Shown here in pieces: positions 12,265 to 22,394 of a DNA stretch of 64,000 bases. The translations under genes and the position numbers were made by a program. The first letter of the stretch is position 1; every line of letters begins with the position of its first letter. The DNA comes from Chrysaora quinquecirrha. Lineage: Eukaryota; Cnidaria; Scyphozoa; Semaeostomeae; Pelagiidae. A model generated the notes under the pieces. It was not told where the DNA came from. It searched no databases and was given only the letters and a program-made list of their open reading frames with translations. The stretch lies in assembly GCA_014526335.1 (NCBI GenBank), contig JACTAT010000052.1, positions 5,325,221 to 5,389,220 on the forward strand, in the 5' to 3' direction.

Positions 12265-12625
12265 CTGAAAAGTGCGGAATTGTCGATATCGTTTTAAGAA
12301 GTATGTGCGGAATTATGGGCACCATTTGAGGAAACATGCAGACTTATGGGTACTGATCCGGAGAAATTTTGAAGAATTAAGGTTAGCATTTACAAAATGT
12401 GCAGTCCGAACTGATAACTCTTTGGACTATCAGTAGGGTTGCCCTTTAAACATTACTTGCTTTTCATGAGATGATTTTGTTATCTGACAATGTTCTTTGC
12501 CTTGCAGAATATTGGGCATAACATTCATCATGTTTGCGGAATTATGGGTCACAATTTTTATCAGGAATACGGAATTATGGGTCACAATTTTTCAGACGTG
12601 GGCGGAATTATGGGTCCAAATTTTG
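12265..12625. repeat. Degenerate minisatellite 'GGAATTATGGGTCACAATTTTT'
   Basis: Three close units at about 12535-12620 and two more diverged ones at about 12275-12350 share GCGGAATTATGGG followed by a C/A-rich and T-run tail. Short overlapping plus-strand ORFs here (98 and 61 codons) are products of the repetition and are not called as genes. Confidence 0.6.
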
Positions 12626-13049
12626 GACCGAAATGGCCCGTCCCTATCCAAAACTAGGCTTAGATACCCCCCGAGTTTGGATCTCTCGGACGTCCCCAGA
12701 AAAAAGAAGACACGGATGAAGGCCCCAAAAGAACGCACCCTTGAAAGAAAACGAATTGCGAAAAACGATCCGCGGCAACAAAAACGGTTTTAAGAATACG
12801 GCATGGCATATCTCGCATATATCTATTCTGAACTTTAGATCCTAGGTTCTTAAAAATGTTATATGATAATATGATGAAGCAACTTTAATTATTCTCATTG
12901 CGATTTGTCAATAAATAATACACTTGTGCTTCTAAATTCTTCCTTTAGTAAAAGACGAATTCTACCACGGTTTAGCGAAGAAAAGGTCCGGTTTTTACGG
13001 TTAATCAAGGTCCTCAGAATTCAGATATCGCTCTTTTACCTTTACCACT

Positions 13050-13350
13050 TTAACCGCTTGACCATCAACCATGTATCATACAAGGAAATGTTTGTTTTAA
13101 TTGTTGACTGCACCAATAACTCGGCCTGGCGTAGTTCAAATTGCTTAACCGGTTACATTTCCCGCATTCTTCACAGCAGCCTTTCTTGTATTATAACCTC
13201 TTCAGCTGCTTGACTATCAACCAATATCATACAAGTATCATTTGCTTTACTTGCTGAATGCACAAGTAACTTAGCTTGGACTACTTCGAACTGGTTAACC
13301 GATTACTTTTCCAGCACACGGTATTCTTCGTAGCAACCTCCGGTCGGTTC
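13050..13350. repeat. Diverged tandem duplication, about 152-bp period
   Basis: GCTTGACCATCAACCATGTATCATACAAG at about 13056 recurs as a diverged copy at about 13208, and AACTCGGCCTGGCGTAGTTC recurs as AACTTAGCTTGGACTACTTC. It lies just 3' of the minus-strand ORF ending at 13379. Confidence 0.55.
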
Positions 13351-13378
13351 AGTCAATTCAACGGTATAATTAACCGTC

Positions 13379-14431
13379 TCAAACCGCTTTTACTTTTGAC
13401 CGTATATCAGGTACGGCAGTTTTCGGTCGATTCGTTTTGCGCACGGTTTTACTTTTCTTAACCGCGGTAGCTGGTCTTCTATTATTATTACTCCTTGTCA
13501 GCGAATTACTCCGCTGCGAGAAAAAGCTTTTCCCCGGTGACAGAGAATTCCTCCGCGATCGTCTTCCGTCGACTGAGAGTTTCTCGGCGCATGGTATACT
13601 ATAGATAGCAGCGACTTCTGTAATATCGTAGAAACGAGTCGGTTTGAGTTCGCTATTTGAACTTTTATACTTCTTCCTTCCACCTTTTGATTTTGACGTT
13701 TTGTCCTCGGCTTTGCCACCGCTAAGCCTATCGAGCGACTGCGATGCATCGGACTCCAGTAAAGCATCGGAACGCTCATCAGGGTAGCCGTTCTCACGGT
13801 CCATCCAATGGTCCGAATTCCGCTCCGTGTCCCTGCTCTTATCCTTATTACTATTTTTTGATCCCGTTTTACTTCCGTCACTTCGCGAGTTCTTTATCGT
13901 GCGTGTTCGTGCTTTATAATGATGTCGCGTTCGTACTCGTGCTTGCTCATCGTTAATGTTCGTTTGTTTCCGCTCATTCGACATGGTTTTCGGCACCAAC
14001 GAGTATCGCGGAGTTTTCAACAGATTCTCGAATCTCTGTTGCCTCTCTTCCGTGCCGATAGTCTCTTTATGTAGCCTCCCAAGTACCAACAATCGCTGTA
14101 AAAATAAATCATCCGGGACAGTTGTCAGTCCTTCCTCACTTTCAAATCCGGCGCCAAGATGTTCGGGAATGGGATCTTCAAAAGAAGCGTCCGGTTCTTC
14201 TATTTCGTAACCGGGAACGAAAAGTAATTTAAAATCCGGGTTACTCTCAATAGCAGTCTTAGCCGTGAGTTCCATTTCCGCGGTTGGTCTGTGATTATCA
14301 AGTTTATCGATCAAAACCGGACTAGCATTGTCACTCTGACGGCTGTTCAGTTCTGCTGCCCGCGAATCACTGCGAGATTCTGCAACAACACGCGTTACAT
14401 CCTCGAAAGAGACCTTTCGTTTTGGATTCAT
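13379..14431 (-). CDS. Uncharacterised Ser/Arg/Lys-rich protein, 350 aa
   Basis: An uninterrupted ORF with higher GC and a richer codon set than its surroundings. I prefer the Met at 14431 (MNPKRKVSFEDV) over the upstream in-frame Met at 14611, because the first part of the longer ORF lies in a SINE. Residues about 60-150 look the most ordered (FKLLFVPGYEIEEPDASFED; LFLQRLLVLGRLHKETIGTE; RYSLVPKTM). The rest is low-complexity, with Lys/Ser/Asp-rich stretches and a basic tail (RPATAVKKSKTVRKTNRPKT). No signal peptide, membrane span or catalytic motif is seen. I do not recognise the family. It may be a single-exon gene or the last large exon of one. Partial overlap of two other frames (13498-13881 minus, 13744-14210 plus) is taken as shadow. 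Confidence 0.6.
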   Translation of the reverse strand: MNPKRKVSFEDVTRVVAESRSDSRAAELNSRQSDNASPVLIDKLDNHRPTAEMELTAKTAIESNPDFKLLFVPGYEIEEPDASFEDPIPEHLGAGFESEEGLTTVPDDLFLQRLLVLGRLHKETIGTEERQQRFENLLKTPRYSLVPKTMSNERKQTNINDEQARVRTRHHYKARTRTIKNSRSDGSKTGSKNSNKDKSRDTERNSDHWMDRENGYPDERSDALLESDASQSLDRLSGGKAEDKTSKSKGGRKKYKSSNSELKPTRFYDITEVAAIYSIPCAEKLSVDGRRSRRNSLSPGKSFFSQRSNSLTRSNNNRRPATAVKKSKTVRKTNRPKTAVPDIRSKVKAV

Positions 14432-14565
14432 ACATGAAGACGGCTTCCAGTAATCGTTGTTAGTTATCTTCAACCGAGAGACTCGCTCTGTAATCCTTAA
14501 TAACACGAGAAAAATCCGAATTGTTACAGTGTTTGAAAAGCATAGTACAGAACATTTATCGCGTC

Positions 14566-14736
14566 TTGAGCCCCAGACTGCTGCTCTAGAACGAACACCC
14601 TGGGAACTCATTTAGCAACCTCGAAAGGATGGACAGTGGAGTTGATTGTAGGCTTGTGGAAAGTGGTACCGACGAGAATCGAACCCACGAGCTCTTGATC
14701 GTGAGTAGAGCGCGTTGACCACTCGGCCACACCACC
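14566..14736 (-). mobile_element. tRNA-derived SINE, copy 2 (well preserved head)
   Basis: From 14736 on the minus strand the head reads GGTGGTGTGGCCGAGTGGTC (A box TGGCCGAGTGG), and about 30 bp on GGGTTCGATTCTC (B box GGTTCGATTC). The body contains CTACAATCAACTCCACTGTCC and AAATGAGTTCCC, shared with 5060-5229. The tRNA fold is imperfect (weak T stem, wide anticodon loop), so I call a SINE and not a working tRNA. Its 3' part overlaps the first 15 or so codons of the long minus-strand ORF. Confidence 0.75.
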
Positions 14737-15059
14737 TCCTAAACCTTAAGTATCGCATTAAAAGCCTGAAGGACGTTTTTAAATTTATTCAAGAGATCGC
14801 TATTGCATCACATAAATGCACCATTTACGTTCTCAATGCGCGAATTGGTCAAGGTTCGGGTCAGAAAAAGTGTCGAATTAAACCATGCTATAGGAACTAG
14901 CTTAGAAGTACAGAGTTTCTCGTGCTATCCTTCAAACAAGGCGATACGAAAGTCACACGAGTTCGAAACACGCTAATAAATCTTGGATGGATGTGATCAT
15001 ACGTTATAGTGTTTGGCGCAAATCGTGCCCGGGAGCGCTAGCGCTCGACCAAATCTTAT

Positions 15060-15190
15060 AAGGGACGTGCCGCCCAAGCATAAACAACATACCCGACCTT
15101 ATACCAATTTTTCGAAAATATATACCCGACCGACCCGACCTTATACCAATTTTTCGAAAATCCATACCCGACCGACACAGTAAAATGACA
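15060..15190. repeat. Dispersed repeat 'ACCCGACCTTATACCAATTTTTCG'-type
   Basis: Two tandem units contain TATACCAATTTTTCGAAAAT followed by TATACCCGACCGAC. The same phrase occurs near 2690-2880 (ATACCAATTTTTCGAAAATG, TATACCCAACC), so both are pieces of one dispersed family. No gene is seen between 14737 and 15210. Confidence 0.5.
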
Positions 15191-15211
15191 CAATGTAAAA
15201 TCCAAATCGTT

Positions 15212-15494
15212 CCTTAAGCTATGGCTAAACACGGAGACTTATCGCGCACGACACTGTATTCGGTATGTCTCCCAGGGTGGCTAAACATGCGAGTGACAAG
15301 CGAGCCACATGTCCCCCGAGTAATTTGCATGTTGTGGAGACAAGAAATGTTTCTGTTGTCTCCCATAAACTTTTGTGTGTCTCTTGCTACAAATTTTGTC
15401 ACTCGCTACCAAGTTTCCGAGGTGGCTAAACTGGGAGACATCCAGGGGACATCAATGTCGCGCACGACATGTCCCCTAGTTTAGCCAGGCCTTT
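15212..15494. mobile_element. Inverted-repeat element with GGCTAAAC ends
   Basis: The left end has CTATGGCTAAACACGGAGAC and the right end CCCCTAGTTTAGCCAGGCC. Subterminal CGCGCACGACA occurs on both sides in inverted arrangement, as do GTGGCTAAAC and TCTCCCA phrases. Two opposite short ORFs (62 and 87 codons) come from this symmetry and are not called. Confidence 0.6.
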
Positions 15495-15858
15495 ATAGAA
15501 AAATCGTGATGATGGAGACTGTTCCGTTCCGATTTGCAAACTGCTGTATATGTTGGCTCAGATTTTATGAGTGGAAACTACAAGGCCCTGTTTTAAGTCA
15601 ACTGAAAATCATTTAAAGAAACAAAATAAGACTTACTCATCAAGTTTAACATTATTCGACTTCCCCTGCATCCTTGCACCTAATTTCGCCATTAAATCTA
15701 TCTCCGGTCGTTTTCCAATGATATATGCCCGAGCTAGGCCAAGTCGATGGACGTTCAAGGAGGCCAACGGTTTTCCATTCTAAAAAGCAAAACGGTTAGT
15801 TGTTAAAGATTTGAACACTTGTACGACCATACACGCTTTCTATTTTATAAAGAACTTA

Positions 15859-16090
15859 CAATCTTGGACAAAATATTTGGAACAAGGCATTTTCTCCAAG
15901 GAATAAGGCCTATTCCATTGATTTTCTACTTCCATAACTCCAATTCTTCCCCCCTTTTACCCCCAAAACAATGTTGGTAGTAGAGCAAAACAACTTTTGT
16001 ACGAAACAACATTGTAACAGGGGGGAGAAGGGGAATCAATAGATAGTAGAAAACTATTTAGGCCGTTCCAATATATTTTGTCCAAGATTG
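15859..16090. mobile_element. TA-flanked MITE, CAATCTTGGACAAAAT ends
   Basis: The left terminus CAATCTTGGACAAAATATTT and right terminus AATATATTTTGTCCAAGATTG form an inverted repeat of about 25 bp, flanked by TA (15857-15858, 16091-16092). Inner parts are also mirrored (GATTTTCTACTTCC against AGATAGTAGAAAACT) around C/G-rich runs. 232 bp and non-coding. Confidence 0.8.
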
Positions 16091-16636
16091 TAGCTCAAGG
16101 CGTGAAACTTTCTTATAGCTTCTCGAGGAGGTTAGTACAGGCCTAAGTACGACAAAATATTTTGTAAACTAAAGATGAAATACCAAAAGATGATCATAGA
16201 ACAAAAAAATATAACATCATAAAATTTCATTGCACCTACGGTCGACAGCGTCGATGCCACGAGATTTGACAAACAGATTCAAGTAAATTCCCAAACACTC
16301 GGAAAATTGTTATTTTCGATTCTGGAAAAAGCTGCTAGCGTGTTGCAGAGTGAGCATTTTAAAGAACTTGTGGTTTACGTTTGGGAAATTACATGATTAG
16401 GATCTCAAATAAAATAGCTTTTTCATAAAAAATTAATAATGATTAAAAGTAATAACACCAGGAGGTCGAGGGTGAATTACAAAGACAGTGAAGAACTGCA
16501 GAAATATTTTTACGTTCTCGACTCTGCAAAACAAGTATTTTTTAAACTATAGTAAAAAGTCTTTCCTCTGAATTTATTTGGTTCAGGACGCATTTCTTTG
16601 AATAGGAAAGTGGCAGATAGCAGTTTTCCATAATTA
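16091..16636. other. Intergenic, nothing recognised
   Basis: No ORF, RNA or bounded repeat that I can support. Confidence 0.4.
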
Positions 16637-16893
16637 GGCCCTAGCCAAAAGATCAAACATTTTTTATTAAATATCTGAGATTTGCTTTAAAGTTGATGTT
16701 TGACCGTTTGGCCACGTCACAGACCATTGCTAGGCAAGCAAAAAGGGCTTAACAATGTTTTTCAAAAACGTACGAACATTTTATGGTTGTGTCAAGCAAA
16801 AATGCTTGACGAGCAATTTTTAGTTATGTGGCCAAACGGTCAAACATTGTGTTCTACAAGCGAATTTCAAATGTTTGACAATGCTTAGTCGTT
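16637..16893. mobile_element. MITE of the GTTTGACC/TTTGGCCA family
   Basis: It begins AGGCCCTAGCCAAAAGATC and shows the family order: TGTTTGACCGTTTGGCCACG, TTTTTCAAAAACG, TTGACGAGCAAT, GGCCAAACGGTCAAACATTG. The right end is degenerate (TTAGTCGTTAAGCAG). Confidence 0.7.
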
Positions 16894-16954
16894 AAGCAGT
16901 CTGCGGAAGTATGCATTAACATAACAAAAAGAGAGCTAGAAGCAGCAGTCTCGA

Positions 16955-18365
16955 CTTGAAGAAGAGTTTGAAGACTTGTTGAAGAAGAGTTTGATAACTT
17001 GAAGAAGAGTTTGAATGCTGAAAAGATTTGAAGCTTAGAGAAGAATAAGAAATTAAAGAGTTTGAAGAAAAGTTTGAAGAGATACAGAAGATTTTGAAGA
17101 CTTCAAGAAGAATTTGAAGACTTCAAGAAGATTTTAAAGACTTAAAAAAGAGTTTGAAGACTTAAAGAAGAGTATAAAGAAAGGGAAGAAGTGTTTGAAA
17201 CTGCAAAAAGAGTTTGAAGACTTGAAGAAGAGTTTGAAGACTTGAAGAAATGTTTGAAAGATTAAAGAAAAGGTTCTGAACTCGAAGAAGAGTTGGAAGA
17301 ATTGAAGAAGAGTTTGGAGACTTGAAGAAGAGTTTGAAGAATCGAACAAAAATTTTCAAGATTGAAGAAGAGTTGTAGAACTACAAAGAAGAGTTTGAAG
17401 ACTTGAAGAAGAGTTTGGAGACTTGAAGAAGAGTTTGAAGAATTGAACAAATGTTTGCAAGATTGAAGAAGAGTTTTAGAACTACAAAGAAGAGTTCGGA
17501 GACTTGAAGAAGAGTTTTAGAACTACAAAGAAGAGTTTGGAGACCTTAAGAAGAGTTTGGAGACTTGAAGAAGAGTTTGAAGAATTGAACAAAAGTTTTC
17601 AAGATTGAAGAAGAGTTTTAGAACTACAAAGAAGAGTTCGGAGACTTGAAGAAGAGTTTGAAGAATCGAACAAAATTTTCAAGATTGAAGAAGAGTTGTA
17701 GAACTACAAAGAAGAGTTTGAAGACTTGAAGAAGAGTTTGGAGACTTGAAGAAGAGTTTGAAGAATTGAACAAAAGTTTGCAAGATTGAAGAAGAGTTTT
17801 AGAACTACAAAGAAGAGTTCGGAGACTTGAAGAAGAGTTTTAGAACTACAAAGAAGAGTTTGGAGACTTGAAGAAGAGTTTAAAGAATTGAACAAAAGTT
17901 TTCAAGATTGAAGAAGAGTTTTAAAACTACAAAGAAGAGTTTGGAGACCTTAAGTAGAGTTTGAAGACTTGAAGAAGAGTTTTGAGACTTGAAGAAGAGT
18001 TTTAGAACTACAAAGAAGAGTTTGAAGACCTTTAGAAGAGTTTGAAGAATCGAACAAAATTTTCAAGATTGAAGAAGAGTTGTAGAACTACAAAGAAGAG
18101 TTTGAAGACTTGAAGAAGAGTTTGGAGACTTGAAGAAGAGTTTGAAGAATTGAACAAAAGTTTGCAAGATTGAAGAAGAGTTTTAGAACTACAAAGAAGA
18201 GTTTGAAGACTTGAAGAAGAGTTGGGAGACTAAGAAGAAGAGTTTGAAGAATCGAAGAAGAGTTTGAGAACTATAAAGAAGAGTTGAATACTCGATCAAG
18301 ACAAACAATTTTAAGACACGAAGAACAGCAAAGAACAGCAAGAAGAGTAAGGAGAATTGAAAAGA
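16955..18365. repeat. 1.4-kb purine-rich minisatellite (GAAGAAGAGTTTGAAGACTT)
   Basis: Variants of GAAGAAGAGTTTGAAGACTT and GAAGAAGAGTTTGGAGACTT run without break. A higher-order unit also recurs: GAATTGAACAAAAGTTT, CAAGATTGAAGAAGAG, then TAGAACTACAAAGAAGAGTT. Strand asymmetry is extreme: almost only A and G with T on the plus strand. Several minus-strand ORFs of 60-70 codons (Ser/Leu/Phe repeats) are by-products. Confidence 0.92.
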
Positions 18366-19518
18366 CTAAGAATTAACAAAATATGGGTAAGCAGACACGA
18401 GGGTGACATTTTTACAATGATAAGTAATTTTGTAATCGAGCGCAGAAAACCACAAGTTTAGGCTCTCAGTTTTAAAGCCTCAATTTTTATATTTAGCGAC
18501 AAATCGTTTAAATATTAAAACTAAAAACCAGGAAATAACTTATTGTGAAATACCTGATGATTGATTTACTTGATTTTTGGTTTAATGATTGAAAAAGGTG
18601 GTTGAAAATTGAGTTTAAATGCACCTGGAGCAATAATCGATTCAGGTCAAGAAGATTTAAGTTTAATGGAAATTGCAATGGGATTATATAAACACTTTGA
18701 ATCCATTAACATATTCTAACCCTCTTAGTTCGTGGTTTAACCGAATACTATAAGACATAACTAATGTTAAAGTAGAATTCAATATAACAGAAGCCTCGTT
18801 TAAGCCCCCTTTAGCTTGTTAACACAAATCCTACCGAAAATTTTGATCGAACATAACTGCAGAAAGCACAGGAAGCCTCAACCTCGTCCCCAGGCCCCAA
18901 ATCGAGCTTCCTCTAATCTCAACCATCAAATCGATTTTGGCCCTGGTACCGGCCACAAAATCTGCCAAAAAACTGGCAAATTTGGTCTAGGCATAAAAAC
19001 AAGATGTAGATTCCGAAAGCAGATGTTCTTAGAAAGGAAATGCAAAGAATTTCATTGATAACTGTAAGGCAAGATACAATATTTCATGTAGCATCATTTT
19101 TTGGTTTTTATAGATGTTTTTTCCATAGTTTTCGGCCTATTTTGGTGTGAAGTTTTGAAGAAAGTGCAACGTCACTTAGTTGATTCCATTGTTTGAACAG
19201 CCAATCAAATTGCGAATGGACAAGGCCGATACCAGGGTCGAATATGGACAGCGGAGTTGGGACGAGGTTGAGAAAGCCTAACAAAACTTCAATCTTGAAC
19301 AATTCTCGGAGAATTAAATGCTTTTTATGGGAAGCATGCGATTTGCATTTTAAACCCTTTTTATGCAACACATTCCAGTCTGGGCTTCCTGTGTTGGGAG
19401 AGGGGTTTTATACCACCCTCCAGACACTTCCTTTCGTTCCTAACCTTTCACGAGACATCGCAGGTTGCTCTATCATTTCCTACCTAACGGTAATAGCATA
19501 CTACATGAGAAGCATATA
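18366..19518. other. Intergenic, no supported gene
   Basis: Contains ORFs of 80-124 codons without domain, and the longest (19193-19567) runs into a MITE. I see no exon-like island or RNA gene. Confidence 0.4.
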
Positions 19519-19907
19519 CACTTTTTTTAATAAGCAACCGCTCAATAAGCAACTAGGGCTGAACTGACTGACCTTAACATAAAGCAACTTGAGGGCTCAA
19601 TTGAATTACTGTATGCAACTAAGAAGTCAAACAATCAAGCTTATATACTCTTTCTTGTTGTAAGGAAATGTTCGTTCTTATGTTTTGCATGTTGAAGTTA
19701 GTTAGCTAACGTTTTTCCACTTACTGTCTCCCAAAAGTCGTGTTGTAGGCCTAACAGTTGAAGATTTTGACCCGCGAAGTCAGGGGTAGTTGTTAGGTAC
19801 AAAAAATGTTGAGCAACTTTTAAGCAAATTTAAGAGATAAAATGTCCAAAATTTTAAGAAACTTTGAGGGCTGGACGAAAGTCAAGTTGCTTATTAAGAA
19901 AAAAGTG
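19519..19907. mobile_element. TA-flanked MITE, 'AAGCAAC' type (copy C2)
   Basis: Ends CACTTTTTTTAATAAGCAAC and GTTGCTTATTAAGA..GTG are flanked by TA (19517-19518, 19908-19909). The interior is closely similar to C1 at 6646-7023, including AACTAGGGCTGAACTGAC and GAGGGCTGGACGAAAGTCAA. Confidence 0.85.
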
Positions 19908-20539
19908 TAAGCATAGATGAGCAACAATGTTGTGTTAAAGATAGCTGTGGGGCAATTTTTCCTAGCGTTTATTCTCTTCTCTGCAACATGTTTCGGTTTT
20001 CATACGTTTCCTTCGAAATCAACCATAAAAATTAAAAACGAACGTCAAGCAAACATCAGCAAATTTCTTGCTAGATGTCTGTACTTTGAAAAATTCAAAA
20101 AATTTCTCGCTTGCAGCCGAGGGGAATTGCGACATTCATCTCTTGATAATCTCGTAAGCTACATTTTGGCTATAAAACTGTTTGTCTTCACGGAAATCTA
20201 TCGGAAATCATTTTATTTCCATGGAAATCCCGTACGCTTTTTAAAGAGTGAAATGCCCCTCAATTGTTGCAAGCAGAATTGGTCGAAGGTCAATATTAAG
20301 CGAGGTCGCCAAACAGTCAAACATTGTTGGCTTTGGGGTTAACTGTCAATCTTCAGTTCTTCAATCTAATAATAACCCCTAACCAGGTTCTACTGCCAAA
20401 GTTTGTATTTATTTATCATCAATCGAATAGCAATCCTTAAACTCAACAATATCCCTGCGTTCGCAGACAATAAAATTGAAATACAATACGAAACCGTTTC
20501 TGTCCACTGTTCAATTTATATTTCAAAATTTCTTCGGTT

Positions 20540-20956
20540 ATCCTGGGAAATACATTGTTGTTCTGCTATTTTTGCACAAATCGTCTTGTTCTTGAAAAAA
20601 AATTATTCTTAGTTTTTCATCCAAACCAAGGCAGTTCCTCAAAGCTCGTAATTTATAAAAGTTAAATCCACCTGAACCCACCTGAACCCACCTGAACCCA
20701 ACTGAACCCAGCTGAACCCAGCAGTAACCCACCTGAACCCAGCAGTAACCTACCTGAACCCACCTGAACCCAGCAGCCAAAACCTTGGGTTCAGGTGGGT
20801 TACTGCTGGGTTCAGCCGGGTTCAGGTGGGTTCAAGTGGGTTCAGCTGGGTTCAGGTGGGTTTAACTTTTATAAATTACGCCTTAAAGTTTCCTAAATTT
20901 TTTGAGAATTTCAACCTCGAGTTCCTTATAAAGGTGTTCCTTATAAAAAAAACGTG
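20540..20956. mobile_element. TA-MITE relative (copy E2), interrupted by a foldback
   Basis: The right end TTCCTTATAAAGGTGTTCCT...ACGTG is followed by TA (20957-20958). The body (GGGAAATACATTGTTGTTCTG, TAGTTTTTCATCCA) matches 36365-36540. The left terminus is not found. A foldback at 20647-20880 splits it. Confidence 0.65.
20647..20880. mobile_element. Foldback element built of CCACCTGAAC repeats
   Basis: Exact 20-bp inverted ends, CGTAATTTATAAAAGTTAAA and its complement, enclose about ten CCACCTGAACC-type units that switch to GGGTTCAGGTG orientation near 20780. Compared with the uninterrupted relative at 36.4 kb, the flanks CCTCAAAGC (left) and CCTTAAAGT (right) look like a 9-bp target duplication. 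Confidence 0.85.
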
Positions 20957-21610
20957 TAACAGTAACTTTCAGAATCAATTTCAATAATAATCTTACCGTC
21001 TGCAATCCACAGAATTCACTTCTGGAAATTTCACAAAGAGCTGTTTTGATTTCGGAGACCATTGCCTCGGCTTTGAGCGACCAGGGCTAAAAAGATAAAC
21101 AAGTCTCTTGGATTATAAATTCCCACGGAAGTCCTCTAGGCTTGAAAAATCACTTCAAAATACATTCAAACAGCTCATATCAGCCTATTTCCTGCCTGTT
21201 TACTCCCTCCAACAATTTAAAATAAAAAATATTTCTTGTACAAGTGAAAAAAGCGAGAGATAATGGCAAAGTGTGAGTTTATAGTTTATGAAATTGACAA
21301 GAACTTGATATATATTTCTTCAAAACAATAGAATTGTACATTTAATTCAATTTCAAACAAAGCTTCTGTCTAAATGTTAATTTCAAATTTAAATTTGTAA
21401 AATTGTTTGTTTCCCGAAGGACAGAGTGAGGGATCATAGAAGTTGGAATTTGATAGAATTTCTGAAAGTGAGACCCATTGTCGCTATAGTGACGACAGAA
21501 TGGGTTTTGTAAAAATGAGTTTGGAATACATTTGCGCTAGACTCACTACAAAAGTCGTAGATTCGCTCCCAGCCCCCCACGCAACACAGCCCGCTCATAG
21601 TTTGGACTCC

Positions 21611-21732
21611 TAGACTGATTACCTGAGTTCGCTATTCAATTGAATTGCTGGACGCCACAGTTTGAGCGATCTCCTTTTAGCGCTAGCCTCGGTATCATGA
21701 GCATTAACTGGGACTCAGGTAATCAGTCTAAC
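21611..21732. repeat. Short hairpin repeat, GACTGATTACCTGAGT arms
   Basis: AGACTGATTACCTGAGT near 21613 and ACTCAGGTAATCAGTCT near 21712 are exact inverted repeats around about 85 bp. They may be the ends of a tiny MITE. The rest of 20959-21940 holds nothing I can call. Confidence 0.6.
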
Positions 21733-21945
21733 TCGGATAATCAGTCTATCTGACGCCATTAACAACAGCAACAACTATTTTTTATTTTACATTTTTTTTA
21801 ATGAAATGAATTGAGGTGAAGGCGGTGAAAACTACGACTCATGTAGTAAGTCTACATTTGCGTGGCGTACAATACAACAATACAGTAGATGTGATTCGAG
21901 CCTGGACTGCATGATCAGAGAGTCAAAGAAACTCTGCCGAGTCAG

Positions 21946-22350
21946 TGTACGATTTTTTGATTACAACGAATCAAATCAGACGAGAATTAGCGATCCAGAG
22001 ATCTGCTTCGACAGACCGTTAGGCCTTGTTTCAACAAAAAGAGGACTGTATGTTTTCTAATATTGATTTAAATCTATTTACACTATATACAATACGAATA
22101 TCACCAATATCACCTGAGAATACTTCATAGAGTAGATTCTTTAGTTCTTCTAAGAGTTATACGTTCAAGTTCAAGAGATTCTTCAAGAGTTCTAGGTTCT
22201 AAGATTCTAGTCAGCTTCATAGATCAACAATTTTCAACCAAAAAAAAAAAAAAAACTACAACGACACAACACATGACACACAAGACATCCACGTGATAAA
22301 CACTTAACATAAACGAGGTTAAAATATTCAATTCAACTAAAGTCTTTACA
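21946..22350 (-). repeat. 3' LTR of the BEL/Pao element
   Basis: 405 bp. Read on the minus strand it begins TGTAAAGACTTTAG and ends TCGTACA. It carries the 16-A run (T on the coding strand) that is 5 longer than in the other LTR. Confidence 0.95.
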
Positions 22351-22360
22351 CTCCCCCCTT
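22351..22360 (-). other. Polypurine tract of the BEL/Pao element
   Basis: Minus-strand AAGGGGGGAG abuts the start of the 3' LTR, the expected place for plus-strand DNA priming. Confidence 0.85.
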
Positions 22361-22394
22361 GATCAGTTGATCAGTTATAAGCTAAGCTATAAGT

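Noticed and set aside
14665..14736. Functional tRNA gene on the minus strand
   Set aside because: A and B boxes are present, but the T stem is weak and the anticodon loop is not seven bases; the SINE body follows directly, so it is annotated as a SINE.
16955..18365. Leu/Phe/Ser repeat ORFs on the minus strand
   Set aside because: Minisatellite by-products with no start context or domain.
19193..19567. 124-codon ORF
   Set aside because: Its last third lies in MITE C2 and the rest shows no recognisable feature.
19917..20342. 141-codon ORF with a hydrophobic N terminus
   Set aside because: Looks like a signal peptide at first, but the rest has no Cys pattern or domain and the 3' end runs into a GTTTGACC-family fragment (about 20305-20338).
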